A DNA stretch of 64,000 nt from Nageia nagi (GCA_050084985.1 JBITNC010000001.1:66960001-67024000); one strand, 5' to 3'; numbered from the stretch's first letter, positions 12,496 through 25,658 are shown. The notes: generated by a model not told the origin, from the sequence alone. Numbers and translations are program-made.

Positions 12496-12920
12496 CCTAA
12501 AACCATATAAAATGTAAATTGCAAGTACAAATTAAATATTCGCACATTGCTTTTCTAAATTTGTTTATCCGTAGACAAAATAATATCAACTTAAAATTCT
12601 GAATTCCCAAAATAATATAATAAAAGTAAAAATTTTAAATAATCATTATATTATGAAATATCAAATAAGCTAAACATTTTATACGATTCAGACCATATCA
12701 TATCATATACCTAAAACCATATAAAATGTAAATTGCAAGTACAAATTAAATATTCGCACATTGCTTTTCTAAATTTGTTTATCCGTAGACAAAATAATAT
12801 CAACTTAAAATTCTGAATCCCCAAAATAATATAATAAAAGTAAAAATTTTAAATAATCATTATATTATGAAATATCAAGTAAGCTAAACATTTTATACGA
12901 TTCAGACCATATCATATCAT
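12496..12920. repeat. 214-bp tandem duplication
   Basis: Copy 1 is 12496-12709 and copy 2 is 12710-12920, both starting cctaaaaccatataaaatg. They differ at only two positions that I can see (gaattccc/gaatcccc and caaataagc/caagtaagc), so the duplication is recent. It lies 111 bp 3' of the tRNA gene (the tRNA is on the minus strand). No coding content. Confidence 0.9.
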
Positions 12921-12992
12921 TAAAGTTGTAAAAATTCTTATCAATAATCAAATTATGTTCAAATATCAAAATATATTAATGAATTGTATTGG

Positions 12993-12996
12993 AAAA
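12993..12996 (-). terminator. Likely RNA polymerase III terminator
   Basis: First run of four T on the minus strand downstream of the tRNA gene, 36 bases after its 3' end. Pol III normally stops at such runs. The distance is somewhat long. Confidence 0.4.
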
Positions 12997-13031
12997 GTTT
13001 GATATTGATATTTATCACCTGATAAGTATAT

Positions 13032-13117
13032 GGGGTGAGAGAGGCTCGAACTCTCGACCTCAGGATTCCTCAGATTAGCTATGAGACCTACGCGCTAGCC
13101 AACTGCGCCACCACCCC
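13032..13117 (-). tRNA. Elongator tRNA-Met (CAT) with intron
   Basis: The minus strand folds as a full tRNA: acceptor stem GGGGTGG paired with the final TCACCCC (one G-U pair), D arm with GCGCAGTTGGCTAGCGC, anticodon loop CTCATA, and T arm GAGAG-TTCGAGC-CTCTC. Between base 37 (A after the anticodon) and ATCCTGAGG lies an extra GCTAATCTGAGGA, a 13-nt intron at the standard position; plant elongator tRNA-Met genes carry such introns. The A box and B box (GTTCGAGCC) are intact. The gene is CpG-rich in an otherwise CpG-poor region, which points to constraint. CCA is not encoded, as expected for a eukaryote. Confidence 0.95.
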
Positions 13118-14060
13118 GATGCATTAAATGGGTGGCAACATTATAATTATTTCTTTTCTATTTTCATTTATTACAAGGTAAAAGCTTTAAAGTTTTGTTT
13201 AATGTAATATTGTGTTTGGGTAATTAGCTACTTGCGTCTTGTAGATTCATAAAATAGGTCTTTTCATATATTTCGATATTCTAATATAGTTAATGGGTTA
13301 CTTTTATTACTTAAAATGGAATTTTAGTATAATAGAAAAAATTGATTTTTTTTTAAAGAAAGTTATAAAAAATATATCAGTTGAAAATAAAATATACAAA
13401 AGAATGATTAAGAGCTCATTTAGTCTAAGATCTTTTATTTTTCATTCTTTTCATATTATCACTTTGTTAGCTTTAGTGTTCCTTTAGTTTTTGTTGAACA
13501 ATCAATATACATATATTGGTTAGAAGAGGATAACAATTGCAAAAATCTCCATCTCAACGAAAAGGACATGTCTTATTTGACAAGCTTGGCAATTGATGAA
13601 CAAATAAGATATTACAAGGCAATATTAGAAAGGCTAGGGGAGGATCATAAGATAGAAGACGAATATTTGCATCCAAAGTTAAAGCTCCACTTACTCTAAT
13701 AGAAGATTATTATGAGGAATAAAGCAGATCAAGAAAAGTACAAACATTTGATGTTCTAATCCTCTAAACTATAGAACCATTTCATAGATGGAGAGAAAAA
13801 GAAAATGAAATAAAAAGGTCTATATTTCTAAAGATTAACAAAGATGAGATGATGAGATTATCTTGTGAAAAAATGATAAAATAAATAGAGAAAAAGATCA
13901 CTTTGGTTGTTAAAGATAAAGCAAATAAAGAAGGTCACTTTGCAATTAGAACATACACATTTCCTCAAAGGTATATAACTAAATATGTAGATGTTTAATA
14001 ATAACCTCAATTATAGTCCATTATAAGGGCCCAATCTCAGGCATAATTCCATCATAATTC
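13118..14060. other. Unassigned AT-rich sequence
   Basis: Upstream of the tRNA and before the gag relic. The part after about 13560 may be the decayed N-terminal part of that gag region, but I cannot support it. Confidence 0.3.
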
Positions 14061-15115
14061 ATGTTGGCATTTCAAAAAGTTCAACAAATAAGTGGAATAC
14101 TTGAAGCTACATTCACCAAAAAATTTCTACAAGATAAAGTAGAAAGCAATCCTTTGTGCTTAAGAATTAAAATGAAGATAGTTAATAGCAATAAAAGTTT
14201 AGTGTTCTCAAAGTACAATGACAATGATGATCCTCTTATGCACCTTTACATCTTTAATGACTAGGCTTCTTTGATAACAATGTATAACGATATTCATGCA
14301 AAATTCTTTCCGATGTCACTTATAGGAAGTACTCTACAATGGTTTCATGATTACCCAATAGAAGTATAGAGATATTTAATCAACCTAAAAATCATTCATC
14401 ACCAATTTTAAGATATCTATATCAAGACCTAATACATTTCTAGAGTCAATAAGTTTGAAGAAAAGAGATTAGAAAATTATTGAATGATTTGCTAAGTTTT
14501 GGATGAGAATAGTCCATGAGGTGAATATTAGTGATGCATACAACGCTCAAGCACTTATGGAATTTTTAATTTTTATAAATAAAATGCAAACTACTATGCT
14601 TTGATTATCGTCATTTGTCATTAGATAAATTCCTCTTCAAGATCATTGAGAAAGAGAGATTCTTTATCACATGTAGTGAATGGAAAATAGAGCAAAAGGA
14701 AAAGAAAGATAAGTCTCCTCCTAAGTATTCTTCTAAATAAGATAGTATGAAGAAAGAATATAAAAATATATAAGATAAAATAGTGGCCAAAGTTGATAAA
14801 CTAGAGGTTATAGATGAAGAAAAAGAACAAAAAATAGTAGAGCAACCCCTCTCTCTAAGGAATCCATTATATGATGATATTGATAAAGTGTTGCAACTAT
14901 TAGTGAAGAAGAAGCTTCTCACATTGCCTTTCTCCTTGGGATAAATATTCGAGTTATAAGAATGATGTACTAAAAGGCTTATGTTTGAGAACTTTTGTAA
15001 CCCCCATCAATAATAGGTTAATATTTACAAGAATTGTGTTTCATTTTCACATAAGCTTCAAGACTTGGTTGATAAGGGTAACATTTCATTTCCACCTCCT
15101 AAGAAGAAAAGGAAG
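14061..15115 (+). pseudogene. Ty3/gypsy gag relic (G4)
   Basis: Broken plus-strand frames spell the usual gag capsid pattern. KYNDNDDPLMHLYIFND at 14212-14262 is followed by FPMSLIGSTLQWF at about 14310-14348, where gypsy gag has the conserved leucine-rich stretch ending in W-F. Further on, near 15000-15100, a stretch ending KLQDLVDKGNISFPPP matches the region after the gag zinc-binding motif in plant gypsy elements. Several stops and shifts occur. No LTR, protease or pol was recognised beside it, so it is an isolated fragment. Confidence 0.6.
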
Positions 15116-16329
15116 TTAAACCTTCAGGACCTCAATATGAGAAAAATAGGAACCTTAGGATCTTCTCTAATCCTTTCCCAACATTTGTCAAAGCAAAGAA
15201 TCAATATAAATTTGTCGACTTCATCATCAGAGTTTAACTTGTGAGAAAAAAGAGGTAAGAGATTAGGTAAGTATTGAACTTGTGGTCTTGATTGAATCTT
15301 ATATTCTTTCATAGGTTAGGTTTTATTCTTGCTTTATTTGATTCTATCCTTATATCCTTGTTTATTTATGTTTTCTTGTTCATATTTAAACTTAAAACTA
15401 AAAGTTAAAAATGTACAACTAAACCAAGGAAACAAACATGTGCTTTTAAAACTTCATCATAATAGTATCCATGCTACCTATAATGTTAACATTGCTATAC
15501 CTAAAGAAAGAACTAAGAATAATCTTTATAAGTTTTATTATGACACGTAATTTACCTTTTTTTATTATTTATATATACCTAATTGAATGTTTTATATATA
15601 TCTGATTTGATTCAAGGGGCATATTCATGTAATCTATGATTTAGGGTTTTTAATTATTTTAAATTTTATTTCTCCTTGATTATTTGGTCTTTCAAATTTT
15701 ATATGTGCATATTTATTTCCTTTTAATTGAGTTATCATTTATCTTTATAACACTAATTATAGGATAAATGACCATAAAAAGATTACCTCTTTAGCATCTT
15801 AGTATGTTTTTAGTCCATTGATTGCTAACAATTGCATTTTATGTGATGAAACAATTCAAATTTCTTATGTTTACTAATTTGATAATTTTGCAATTTTGAA
15901 CATTTTCATCCTTTTCTTTTTCTTGTGTAAATTTGTGGTTCAATTTTTGCATACGTGTTATTGAAAGTGTATATGTTGTCACTATAAGTTTTATTTTTCA
16001 TTTGTTCTGGTAGCTAACATTGGGGTGAAGAATGAGTATATTTTAAAAAGAGTTATATTTTTATTGCATTTTACATCCATAAGTCATTATAAATTATAAT
16101 AAAAATATAACAAACAAAAATATACATAGTTGTACACACCAGCATGAGTTCTAAATAAAAATGAAATAAAAAATGTTCATATTTACATAAAATTTGGGAC
16201 CAAAATACATATTTTTTATATCAATCATATGCAAAATGAGTACAATAGAGTTATTTTCTGCTAACATAAAATTCAAGTTATGTATTCTTAATGTTTTCTA
16301 AACTAGCTTGAGGTTTCTTTCTCAAGGTG
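15116..16329. other. Unassigned AT-rich sequence
   Basis: Low-complexity A/T sequence; the plus-strand open frame at 15329-15550 shows no family motif. Nothing else seen. Confidence 0.35.
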
Positions 16330-17960
16330 GTATAGGTCCTCATTCTAGATATTGATGGCCTCCTCATTCATGTCTTCTCTTTAAGTAATAATTTTTTTTT
16401 TCTAATATTGATTTCTTTTGAAAAATTCTTGGTATGTTGTTACATGTTTTGTCACCTCTTGCAGCATGCCTATCATATTACCATTTTAATCATCTCTTAT
16501 TTCATTAATATTATATTTATTTATTTTCTTTTAGATGGATAATTATTTTTAGATTAATGTTAATTATTTCCAAGTGTTTCTTTATATCCTTATCATGATT
16601 TACATACTTCATATCCAGTACCTTAAGATCTTATTTTAGTTTAGTTGTATGTACAACAAGATCTAATTAAAATACTTCTTATCTATTTTTTTTTTAAATT
16701 TGTGGCTCAATTTTAAATCAAAATTGTGAGGGGTATCTACTAATTTCCTTGGCCAACTTTCTATATTGGAAAATCAATATGGACCTTCTTCTTCTTTTCT
16801 TCTTCTTCTTCTTCTTTGGGTTCTCCTTCTACAACCTCTTGAAGTTCCTCCTCATCATTGATACCTAGGAGGTATGGTTAGGAATTTTCTCACTAATCAA
16901 TGTTCTCCTATTGAAATTTGGCCCTTCTTCTTCTTCACCACTCTCACTCCTTGAGGCATCATTTTGAGGAGGCATCTAATTGAAATTCCAATCTGCTAAT
17001 TGGAGTCACCTCAAACAAGTCAATATCCCATGCATGTATCTTATTGGATTTCACTACATACATTGTTGGATCAAGTATAGGTTGAACATGGATAAATTGA
17101 TGCATTATATGGTAGGGTTGGTATGGTTCCACATATAATTTTATGTTGAATGTACCATGTAATCCAATTATACTCTAGCTCATACATCATATCATCTCAT
17201 TCATTATCAACATAGGAATGATAGAATACCTATGCAGGCTATAGGTTATTCATCTCCCTCTTTCGTATATTTATTCTCTTATATGCCTATGTTACTCTCT
17301 TCCTATAAGCCCATCAATACCATATTTTGGTAGGTCATTATCTCTAGATATTTAAGTAGCTCAATGGGCCTAAAAACACACACATGCTCATATGCTCAAT
17401 AATGCAGAATAAAGGAGTGAGCCACTCACCTACCATTCTTAGACACCATCATGAAGTTGTAGAGTTCATGGTATATCTAAGCTAGTATAGATGGGGATCA
17501 AGAAAATTTATCCCCCTTGACCATATTCTTCACAAAATGTATCAAACAACATGAAAATACCTCATGGTTCTTATCATAGTAGATAATGGTGTCAATATAA
17601 GAGGCCATGATGAGACACACATATTTGGATCTTCACACTTTCCCTTCATTTCTCAATTTAAGAAAATACCCTTATTCATATAATGGTGGTACTCAATCCC
17701 CATAAACCATTTACACAAGTTGTCCATGTGTTTGGAAGTCAAACCTTCTTTCATGTTGACCATCTTTCCCTTAACTAGTACTTAGAGAATGTGGTTTATA
17801 TCCTCAATCATAATGGTAATTTTAGTTGTAAGAAGATGAAATGTGTTGGTATACTTTAACCAACACTCTATCAAGATAGTGAGTATATCATGATCTACTA
17901 TAACATAGACAACTTGAAGTGGCCCATGTTGACCTACAGGTGAAGAGTAATCTTATAAAT
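16330..17960 (-). pseudogene. Plant mobile domain (PMD/MAIN-like) protein relic
   Basis: The minus strand from about 17920 to 17700 reads ILTILIECWLKYTNTFHL, then TKITIMIEDINHIL, a stop, and VLVKGKMVN. This matches the hallmark of the plant mobile domain (an LIE-W...TFHL block, then a T-I-ED-ILGL-V-G block), found in MAIN-like proteins and carried by some plant retrotransposons. Weaker pieces follow to 17250. Around 16790-16860 the frame encodes an acidic, glutamate-rich tract (the CTT/TTC microsatellite on the plus strand), then a charged, possibly coiled-coil tail to about 16330. Stops interrupt it many times. Whether it was a host gene or transposon cargo cannot be decided here. Confidence 0.5.
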
Positions 17961-19267
17961 GGTCAAGGTATTCAACTACGATCATACTATGTCCTAGCTA
18001 TGACTTCATAGATCAAGCTTTATTAGGTAAGTACAACACTACATTTAGCAAGATAAGGTATGCATTAATATGTTGTTATTATTTATATTTTTCACTTTTT
18101 CATATAAATAGAAATGAAATGATCAAAATTTTAAATTCAAAATAACATAGGAGCACAATAAAAACCTAGAAAATGGAAAACTATAAGAAATTTTAGCCTA
18201 TCTTCCAAGTGTTACCACTAGACATACAACCTAGTGCTTATACTTTTCATAAATCAAATTAAGACTTACAATTTGAAATAAAATTTAACATCAAAATTCC
18301 ATGGTGCAAAACTCAAAATTGATATTTTGAAAGCTAGAAATAATAAACTGATGAAGCCTTCATACTAAAATCCTAACACTTAGGGTTTTTAGCTCTAGTT
18401 TAAAATTATTTACACATAAAACTAATCATAAAAAGCTTGAAACCTAAGAAAAATATCAACAAATTCAAAATAGGATAAATTTTACTTACCATATGTGTAT
18501 GCATAATATTGTTATGGAATACAACCATGCCTTATTACCAATATGCTCCATCAATATCATGGTTGGAGGTAAAAGAGAATACCAATCACACTCTTCTCTC
18601 CTTACATAAATCAAACAAGCTTTGCAATACATATATCACTCACAAAATCATTTTTTCATAGTCCCAGAGATCAATATAAAATTTCATTGGCATTCAGTTC
18701 AAGACACAACATTAAACTTGCATGAGAAGAAGGCATTACTGTACCAAAAATATTAAATTACCACCTCCATCATATAAATAATAACCCTATTAAATAGTAT
18801 ACTCTTTTTACTCTCACTACATCATCGATACCACCATAGCATCCATGTTAAACATGAACAATGTTATCCTAAAAATAAATAATAAAACCCTAAAAGGGTC
18901 ACTTTAGAAAATACTTTAGGAGTAAGATTATCATATTATAATTCCTAAGCATCATAATGTTAACACTACTAGGTAAAGCTAAATATACAAGTATATAACA
19001 TAATGTCAAACTAGGGGAATCCTTCTAAGTGATTACATAGGGAGTTTTCATAACTTTTATCTCTTTTATTTGAATAAGTGCATTGTTATGATCATGTTTC
19101 TTATAATAATTTTCTCAAATATACATATTTTCATATTTGATAATGTCATGATGTGCTTTATATTCTATCTTGTTATCCTTTATTCCTTTGTCAATTGGGA
19201 AATTAACTATCATCTATCCTTATTATCCTTTTATCTATATTGGTTGGGTTCTGAATTAACCATCATA
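17961..19267. other. Unassigned sequence
   Basis: AT-rich, with no frame, RNA gene or terminal repeat that I can recognise. Confidence 0.35.
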
Positions 19268-19470
19268 TTTTTAGGAATGGAGTATGGCTCCCTATGATAT
19301 GCTTTATTTTATATGGTTGAAATCTACGAATGGGGCATAATATGTCATATTGATTTCCTTTCTCATTTATATCTAAGAATGGAGCATAATACATCATAAT
19401 GATACCCTTTCTTATTTGTATCTCTGAATGGGTATAACACATCATAGACATACATCTTTTATGATATTAT
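19268..19470. repeat. 49-bp tandem repeat, about 3 to 4 copies
   Basis: Units begin at 19322 (atctacgaatggggc), 19371 (atctaagaatggagc) and 19420 (atctctgaatgggta), spaced 49 bp apart. A more diverged unit lies near 19268. No coding role. Confidence 0.65.
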
Positions 19471-20967
19471 GATGATTTCATATTGCTTAAATAATGTTAT
19501 ATATTTTGAATGGTGAATATGAATGTCATAATGTGTCTATGAATGAGACATTAAATTCTTCAATGATGATATATCTCTATGATTAGGGAATTAAGTACTT
19601 TTCATGATGATATATTTATGTTATGGTCTATTGTATTAATTTCATTTTTCTCTTTCTAACAATGTATCTATACAAGATGAATCTATATATGATCTTTGGA
19701 GATATTATATTTTATGTTCTCTTATCATAGGTTCTTTACATTTGATTGCACCAAGTTGCCATAATTGCTCCTACCACAATCAATATAAAGAGGGGGTAGA
19801 ATATATCATTAATTTTTTTTTTAATCTTCACTAAGACAAATAATTTTTTCTATCCTTACTTTCCTTTGTAAGCATAATTACATTTTATTTATTTAAACTT
19901 GCAAAGGGGGGAATTTGTTAACACTTAATTTTAATACCTAAAATCACAAAATAATTTTCATATTATTAAATTTGATTATATATTCTACTTTATTATTATA
20001 TCTAATATTATTATCATTTAAGCCAACTTATGTCCTCTTCTCATGTTGTTTCTCTTTCTATGTGTTAGGATTCTAGAATCAATGCTTTCATGTAAGTGTG
20101 TATTATGGTGGTTCTTATCCTATAAAAAAGGTAAGGTAACATGAGAAGAATATCATATTCTCATATTGATATTCACACTTAAATACTAAAAAAAATAAGG
20201 TGTCTTTGATACCACCTATCGAGATTGGGATATGTTATCACATGATATTCTATTATTCATATTTTATTATATGCTAGATTAGGTTTGTCACACACTCTCT
20301 ATACTATTGCAAATTTGATTATGAAGGCTAAATCACATGGATCATAGTGTTGATACTACCAGTACCATCTCTCTACCCTAGGTTGTCTATATTACTCTGA
20401 ATATATATTCCCTCTACCAAGTCTTACCCTCCAAGGTTCTACTCCTATGAAAAGGTAGATCTAAGCATACAAACAATAATCTAGGCAAGTTAAAATATAT
20501 TTATTTCTTGATCCCTCTCTCATAGGTTATCAATATGATCCAATAGTATAAGTATCATTATTATTAATTATATTTTTGAATACTTTAGATTATTGCATAC
20601 TATTTATACATAGTTATTTCATAGTATACATAAATTCATTTCAATATTAATCTTCTATATCTCAAGTAGATATTTATGCTCAATTAATTATACAAGGTTA
20701 ATTTTAAGCATATATAGTGATACTTATACAATTAATTAATATATAATGGAATAGAAAAATTTATTTCTTAAGATAGTTTGTAGTTGTTTTAGATCTATGT
20801 TTTATGGGTATTAAATTATTGGAAACATTATTTAAATACCTTCAAATTGATATATAACATGACATACTTATTTTAATAATCGATACCATGAAAACCATTC
20901 TTCACTAGACTATCCTGCTATCATTTCTAAAATTGCTAATGGTAGGGTCTAGTGTCACCTTAAATTA
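19471..20967. other. Left flank of the nested stack, no gene seen
   Basis: AT-rich sequence with no recognised feature. Its last five bases, aatta (20963-20967), are the left target duplication of G2. Confidence 0.35.
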
Positions 20968-21856
20968 TGCAATATTCCAAATTGGGAATCACACATATTA
21001 CATAAATAAGACTAAAAACATACTAAGTATGGATGCAAAAGAATCATATCTAAATATTATATTTCTCAAATGATTAATTATAATGCTTAAAATGTGTCCA
21101 AGGCCTCTAAGGCTAGACGAACTCCTCCAAGGTAAAAATGTGGAATAAAGAGGGCCCAAAAAATTAGATGTCTAGCTTAGTGGAAATATATAATGCTTTG
21201 ATAAAATCAAACTCTCTATCTAATATTGATGTCACACTGCTAGGGCCTATAACCTCCAAATCTAAATATTTATTGGTAAACTAGGGCTTCTCCAATCTCA
21301 ATGAACTAGTAATAGGTTTGATAAGATCTTGATGAGGCTTTTAATCCTTCTTAAGGAACAAATAACTTGATGAGGCTCTTTGTTCCAGTATATGATAATG
21401 GTAGGTGACAAAGTCTAGGTAGTAAAATGAGTAATAGATAAAAGATAATCCTCAACATATGTGTCACCCCTCCTTATAGCTTGATATCTCACCATGAGTG
21501 CCTAGATCTCATCTAGGATTCATCCCAAGGTGGATGTCTCCTCTATACTTCTCTAATTGTGCCTTTGTATCCTTATAATTGATCCATTAATTCTCATTAA
21601 TGAGTAGGACATCCTTATTTTAGGCACCAAGATTCCCTTATTACAATATTGAATTAAAACACTACCAACACTCCTAAGTATGACTAATAAAAGGTTGACC
21701 CATTTAGAGACTCCAACCTTGCTATTACAATGGAGAAAATAAGAATATTTCCCTAAAATATTATAAATTCACTTATAAATATGAAAAATATATATTTACA
21801 AGTACTCAAATGCTCCCTAAGGGGGAATTTCCCCCTCCAAATGGTCCCACCATATG
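20968..21856 (-). repeat. G2 3' LTR, left piece
   Basis: Aligns by eye along its length with 56873-57780: both begin with ...atattcc/atgttccaaattgggaatcaca and both reach ggtcccaccatatg. It ends where G1 inserted; atatg (21852-21856) is G1's target duplication. Confidence 0.85.
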
Positions 21857-23024
21857 TGATGAGAGTTTTAAGGTATCTCTTTAAGTCATCTTAATGAATA
21901 TATAGTTGTTTTTTACTCTTAGGAATGATCAATATACTAAGATTCTGATTTTGCACCTTTCATCAAGAGAAGAAGTCTATTATTATCAATCCAGGAAGGT
22001 AGGTTTGAGGTACCAATCATTATATGTGCACAACTAATATATTTATGGTAGTACTTAAACTCCTATGGATTACCTACCCAAGTCCTATTTGAGATACATA
22101 TACTAAATAGATTTTGTAACCATTTATAATATGGAATGAAACAATAATAGAAAATGAAGTGGTAATAGAAAATGAAATAATAACAAGAGATAATGATTAC
22201 AGATAGTAAAAATTAATCTTTTAAATCCAAGTAACAATAGAAAAAATATACATCCATAATTTATAACCACTTTAACAAAATGCAGTTATGGAGATGATAA
22301 GAAATAATAATAACAAATAAAAATGGATGAATAATAAAGTAAACATAACCTAGAAAGACTAACTAGATGCCCTTCAGTACACAACAACCTTCCTACCCAA
22401 TGGGAGCCTTACCACCAAAACACGTAGGCATGCTCCCAAGGGAGAATAACATTCACAAATTTAACCCAAATGCTCAACGACAAATAGTAATAATATGTGA
22501 TTGCCATTATATTAATATGCCAATAATATTCTTCCAAGTTTGTATAAAATAGAGATGCAATAATATCTAAAATTACCAACCAAAACTATAGATCTATTGC
22601 TACTAGTTATTATAAAAACTATCTACCTGATAATGGATAAATTGATATGTCATACAACACTCAGGTCCATCATGTTTACAACAAAACACTAATTTGTATA
22701 GACTAAATATGGGTCTTCTATTACAACAATTATGGTTTTGTTATGCATGATATTCATCCAAAATAAGACCTAAAAGGTACTATAATTAGATGATCCACAC
22801 ACCTTCTTGATCCATCAAAATACCAAATATATCTACTAAGATGGCCTTAATCCTCAAAAATATATATTAGTCTATCTTTTACACCTATAGATAAAATATT
22901 AAAATATATGTATAAAACTATCATTATTATTCAGTTTAGGATAAAATGGGATGATTTGTAATGTGATGGTGTGGGTTTGATGAAGGAAATGGTGGGTTTT
23001 GGAGGTTAATATCCCACCTCATCA
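21857..23024 (-). repeat. G1 3' LTR
   Basis: 1168 bp, bounded by TGATGAG and CTCATCA, matching 34176-35353 along its length. It is followed at 23025-23034 by tctcccccag, the reverse complement of the polypurine tract CTGGGGGAGA. Confidence 0.85.
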
Positions 23025-23034
23025 TCTCCCCCAG

Positions 23035-24430
23035 TTGAAGACTCTTCACATCCTCAGATAATATCATGAATTTCATAATTGGTTTCAAAATCATTCATCT
23101 AAAGTCTATACCTATTTCTCAAATCATACCCTAAAGGATAAGTTTAATCATTTACTTCATAGTACCCTCTCTTAACTATTATGTCCTTCCAATAATCATA
23201 CTCATTTTTTTCATTTATAGGAATCTTTTCCTTGAAAATTTATAAAGGGGGTCTATATAAATAGTAGTTTAAATCAAATTTAATGCACTTAATACCATTT
23301 TATAGGATAGTTGTTGAATATACATAAGATTGATCTGTTATTGCCTTAAAGGCTATATAAGAGTGGGGCTCCCTTTTCTTTAATTCAATTAGTAACTTAG
23401 CCTAATGACATGAAGATCCTATATCAACCAAATATACCTTTTCCTAAAAATACCCCTCATACATCCACACAACTTTCCTCGAAGTTTTCATATAGCATTC
23501 CTTAAACTCTCTGCAAATAATTAATATCCTCATATTCTTCTTTATTTCTATAACTACCTCATGTTCTTCCTTGACCATAAAAGATGCTTGCATTTCGAGG
23601 GCATCATAGGCCACCTTTTTTCATGCTTGGTTATTTCATTGTGAATTACAAAACATAAGGATCTTAATTAGACATCACTTGCTATTATATTGACATTTAG
23701 ACAAGTGTGAGTTGGAAACAAGTATCCATACATATAAAATTCACACAATAGATTTTGATTCCTTTCACTAACATTATCAAACACCTAAGAAAATAATTTT
23801 GGGTCAAGGATTTGAATCTCGTGGTCTTCCAGTGCAACATCCAAATTTACTAGTAACCATTTCTCTCTAAGAATAAAATCATACACTCTATATGGTGGTC
23901 TACATTCAAGAATTTGCTCAATGATACTGATAAGAAGTTTACATGAGAACTGTAGGGAAGTTATCTTACCAAATACAACATCAAATTATTTTACTTTCTC
24001 AAGTGTATACTTTTTATACTCTTCCTAGGCCTCTTGTTGTTCCTCCAATTTGTTTTCATATTTGCATTCTAGATTTCATATTTTCTCTTCATGTTTATTC
24101 AAAGCCAATAATCCCTAGTCAAACTCCTCAAGTTCTTTATTTAACTTGGCATTCTCCTCCTAACTTGATTGGAAGTTAGCTTCTAACTTTTACAACTCCT
24201 ATTTGATAAGGTCAATTTTATTTTTCCTAAGTTCTTGTATGTTTTCGGCTTTCCTATAACTTTCACCCAATACAGTTCCTCTAAGGCATACTTCCACCTT
24301 GTATAATTCTCCATATATGATATTATTTAATTCTTAGAGGTTAGTTTTTATAGTTTCCAACTCCTATAATGCTTGTTCTTTAATTCTTTACAGCTCTTTC
24401 ACTTCAGTTTGGTTTTGTGTAGCTATTGTA
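23035..24430 (-). pseudogene. Coiled-coil frame between truncated RT and 3' LTR of G1
   Basis: Starting just after the broken reverse transcriptase, one minus-strand frame runs leftward with several TAA/TAG stops, mostly where glutamine would suit. Early pieces are rich in Leu, Glu, Lys and Asn with heptad-like spacing, for example ENAKLNKELEEFD and YENKLEEQQEA, as in a coiled coil. Later pieces are globular, such as CRPPYRVYDFILREKWLLVN and EYDYWKDIIVKRGYYEV, and the frame reaches the polypurine tract. I do not recognise the family. It could be an extra ORF of the element or captured host sequence; calling it structural is a guess. Confidence 0.45.
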
Positions 24431-24469
24431 ATTCTTTATTTTTCTATAATCAATACACTCTTAATCTCC

Positions 24470-25182
24470 CATTATTATTGGGTACAATCACTAGGGGAGA
24501 AACCCATTCACTAGTAGAGATAGAGTAAATGAATCCTACCTATAACAATTTTTGCAATTCTTCTTTTACAATATCATTCAAAGTAAGATTCAATCTTCAT
24601 GGTAGTTGTTGAACATGGTGTAAATTAGGAGTTAGGTATATGTGATGAGTGCATACCTAAGGATTTATTCCCTTCATATCCTCATAAGTCCATGAAAAGG
24701 TCAAGGTATATTCAGCTAGCATTTCAACTAAACTCTTCTCTTGTTCCTCTTTCAGTTGACTGTTAATATTAAGAGGTTTATTAGGAAGGAATTTAATAGT
24801 TTTCTTATCACTATAAATAGCTACAAGAAATAATGATAAGAATTGATAGTTTTTGATTTTCTCCTCATTAAATAAGATCATATACATAGTATAAACTTCA
24901 AAACTTGATGCATGATCATAAGGAATATTTTGAATATGACTATCAAGGACATCATCTTCATTTTGCATCTTAGCTAGCAGTAGTTGATTCAATATGAGAA
25001 AAGGTATCATTGTACTATTATCATTAGAATGGTCAATCCATAATTTATGATGATCAATGAGAGTAGGTCTAGTTGGAGGATATAAGGTGAGACTTTCTAT
25101 GTTGGTCCCATTTGATATAGTCATATTATCTATGTAACACTCAATATAGACATCAATTTTGGCCAACCAAGGTTGTTTGAGG
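24470..25182 (-). pseudogene. G1 protease tail, linker and start of reverse transcriptase
   Basis: An uninterrupted stretch of about 169 codons (25166-24657) begins AKIDVYIECYIDNMTISNG, the end of the gypsy protease region, continues through SLTLYPP, and ends LTFSWTYEDMKGINP, the linker just before gypsy reverse transcriptase. From 24650 to 24470 broken frames read SEWVSPLVIVP and CIDYRKIKNYN, the first conserved reverse transcriptase blocks. Homology then stops at about 24430, before the catalytic YxDD block. The upstream half of the protease lies on the other side of C3 (31232 onward), and the frame joins exactly across that insertion. Confidence 0.75.
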
Positions 25183-25643
25183 TGTTAAAAATTATTGCGT
25201 AATATCTCTCTTTATTGTAAACCCACAATGTAAATCTATTTAATTCTTAAAGTATCTATAGATACCTTAAATCATTAAAGGAATAAATATGGAAAAAGAT
25301 TTAACCTTACTTTTTGTAAAAGGATGGTTAAAGAGTGGGTTTCATATTATAAATTAAGGGGTACCCCACTTTTCATTATACTTATAGAAGTATGAAGATG
25401 CAAGTCTTGTAGAGTTGTAGGAATGATCTTGTAGGAGCTTTGTAGAAGAATTCTTAAGAATTTGTAGGAGAGTTCTAGAAGACATGGTTTAAAGTGTATG
25501 TACTTCCCAAGAGTTGAGGAACCACTATACATTGTGTGTTCTTCATTTATGTAAATGATTTGTTCTTAGTTATATGGTTGAAATTTAAATTTGTTGGAGA
25601 AGCTATAAGAGATCTTAGTTTATGAAATCCTTCAATTCCATCA
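25183..25643 (+). repeat. C3 5' LTR
   Basis: 461 bp, matching 30755-31226 throughout with many substitutions, which suggests an old insertion. Shared blocks include ccaagagttg, ggaaccactatacattgtgtg and gaaatccttcaattccatca. Confidence 0.85.
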
Positions 25644-25645
25644 TG

Positions 25646-25658
25646 TGGTATTAGAGCC
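25646..25658 (+). other. C3 primer binding site
   Basis: TGGTATTAGAGCC two bases after the 5' LTR, one transition from the usual TGGTATCAGAGCC complementary to initiator tRNA-Met. Confidence 0.8.
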
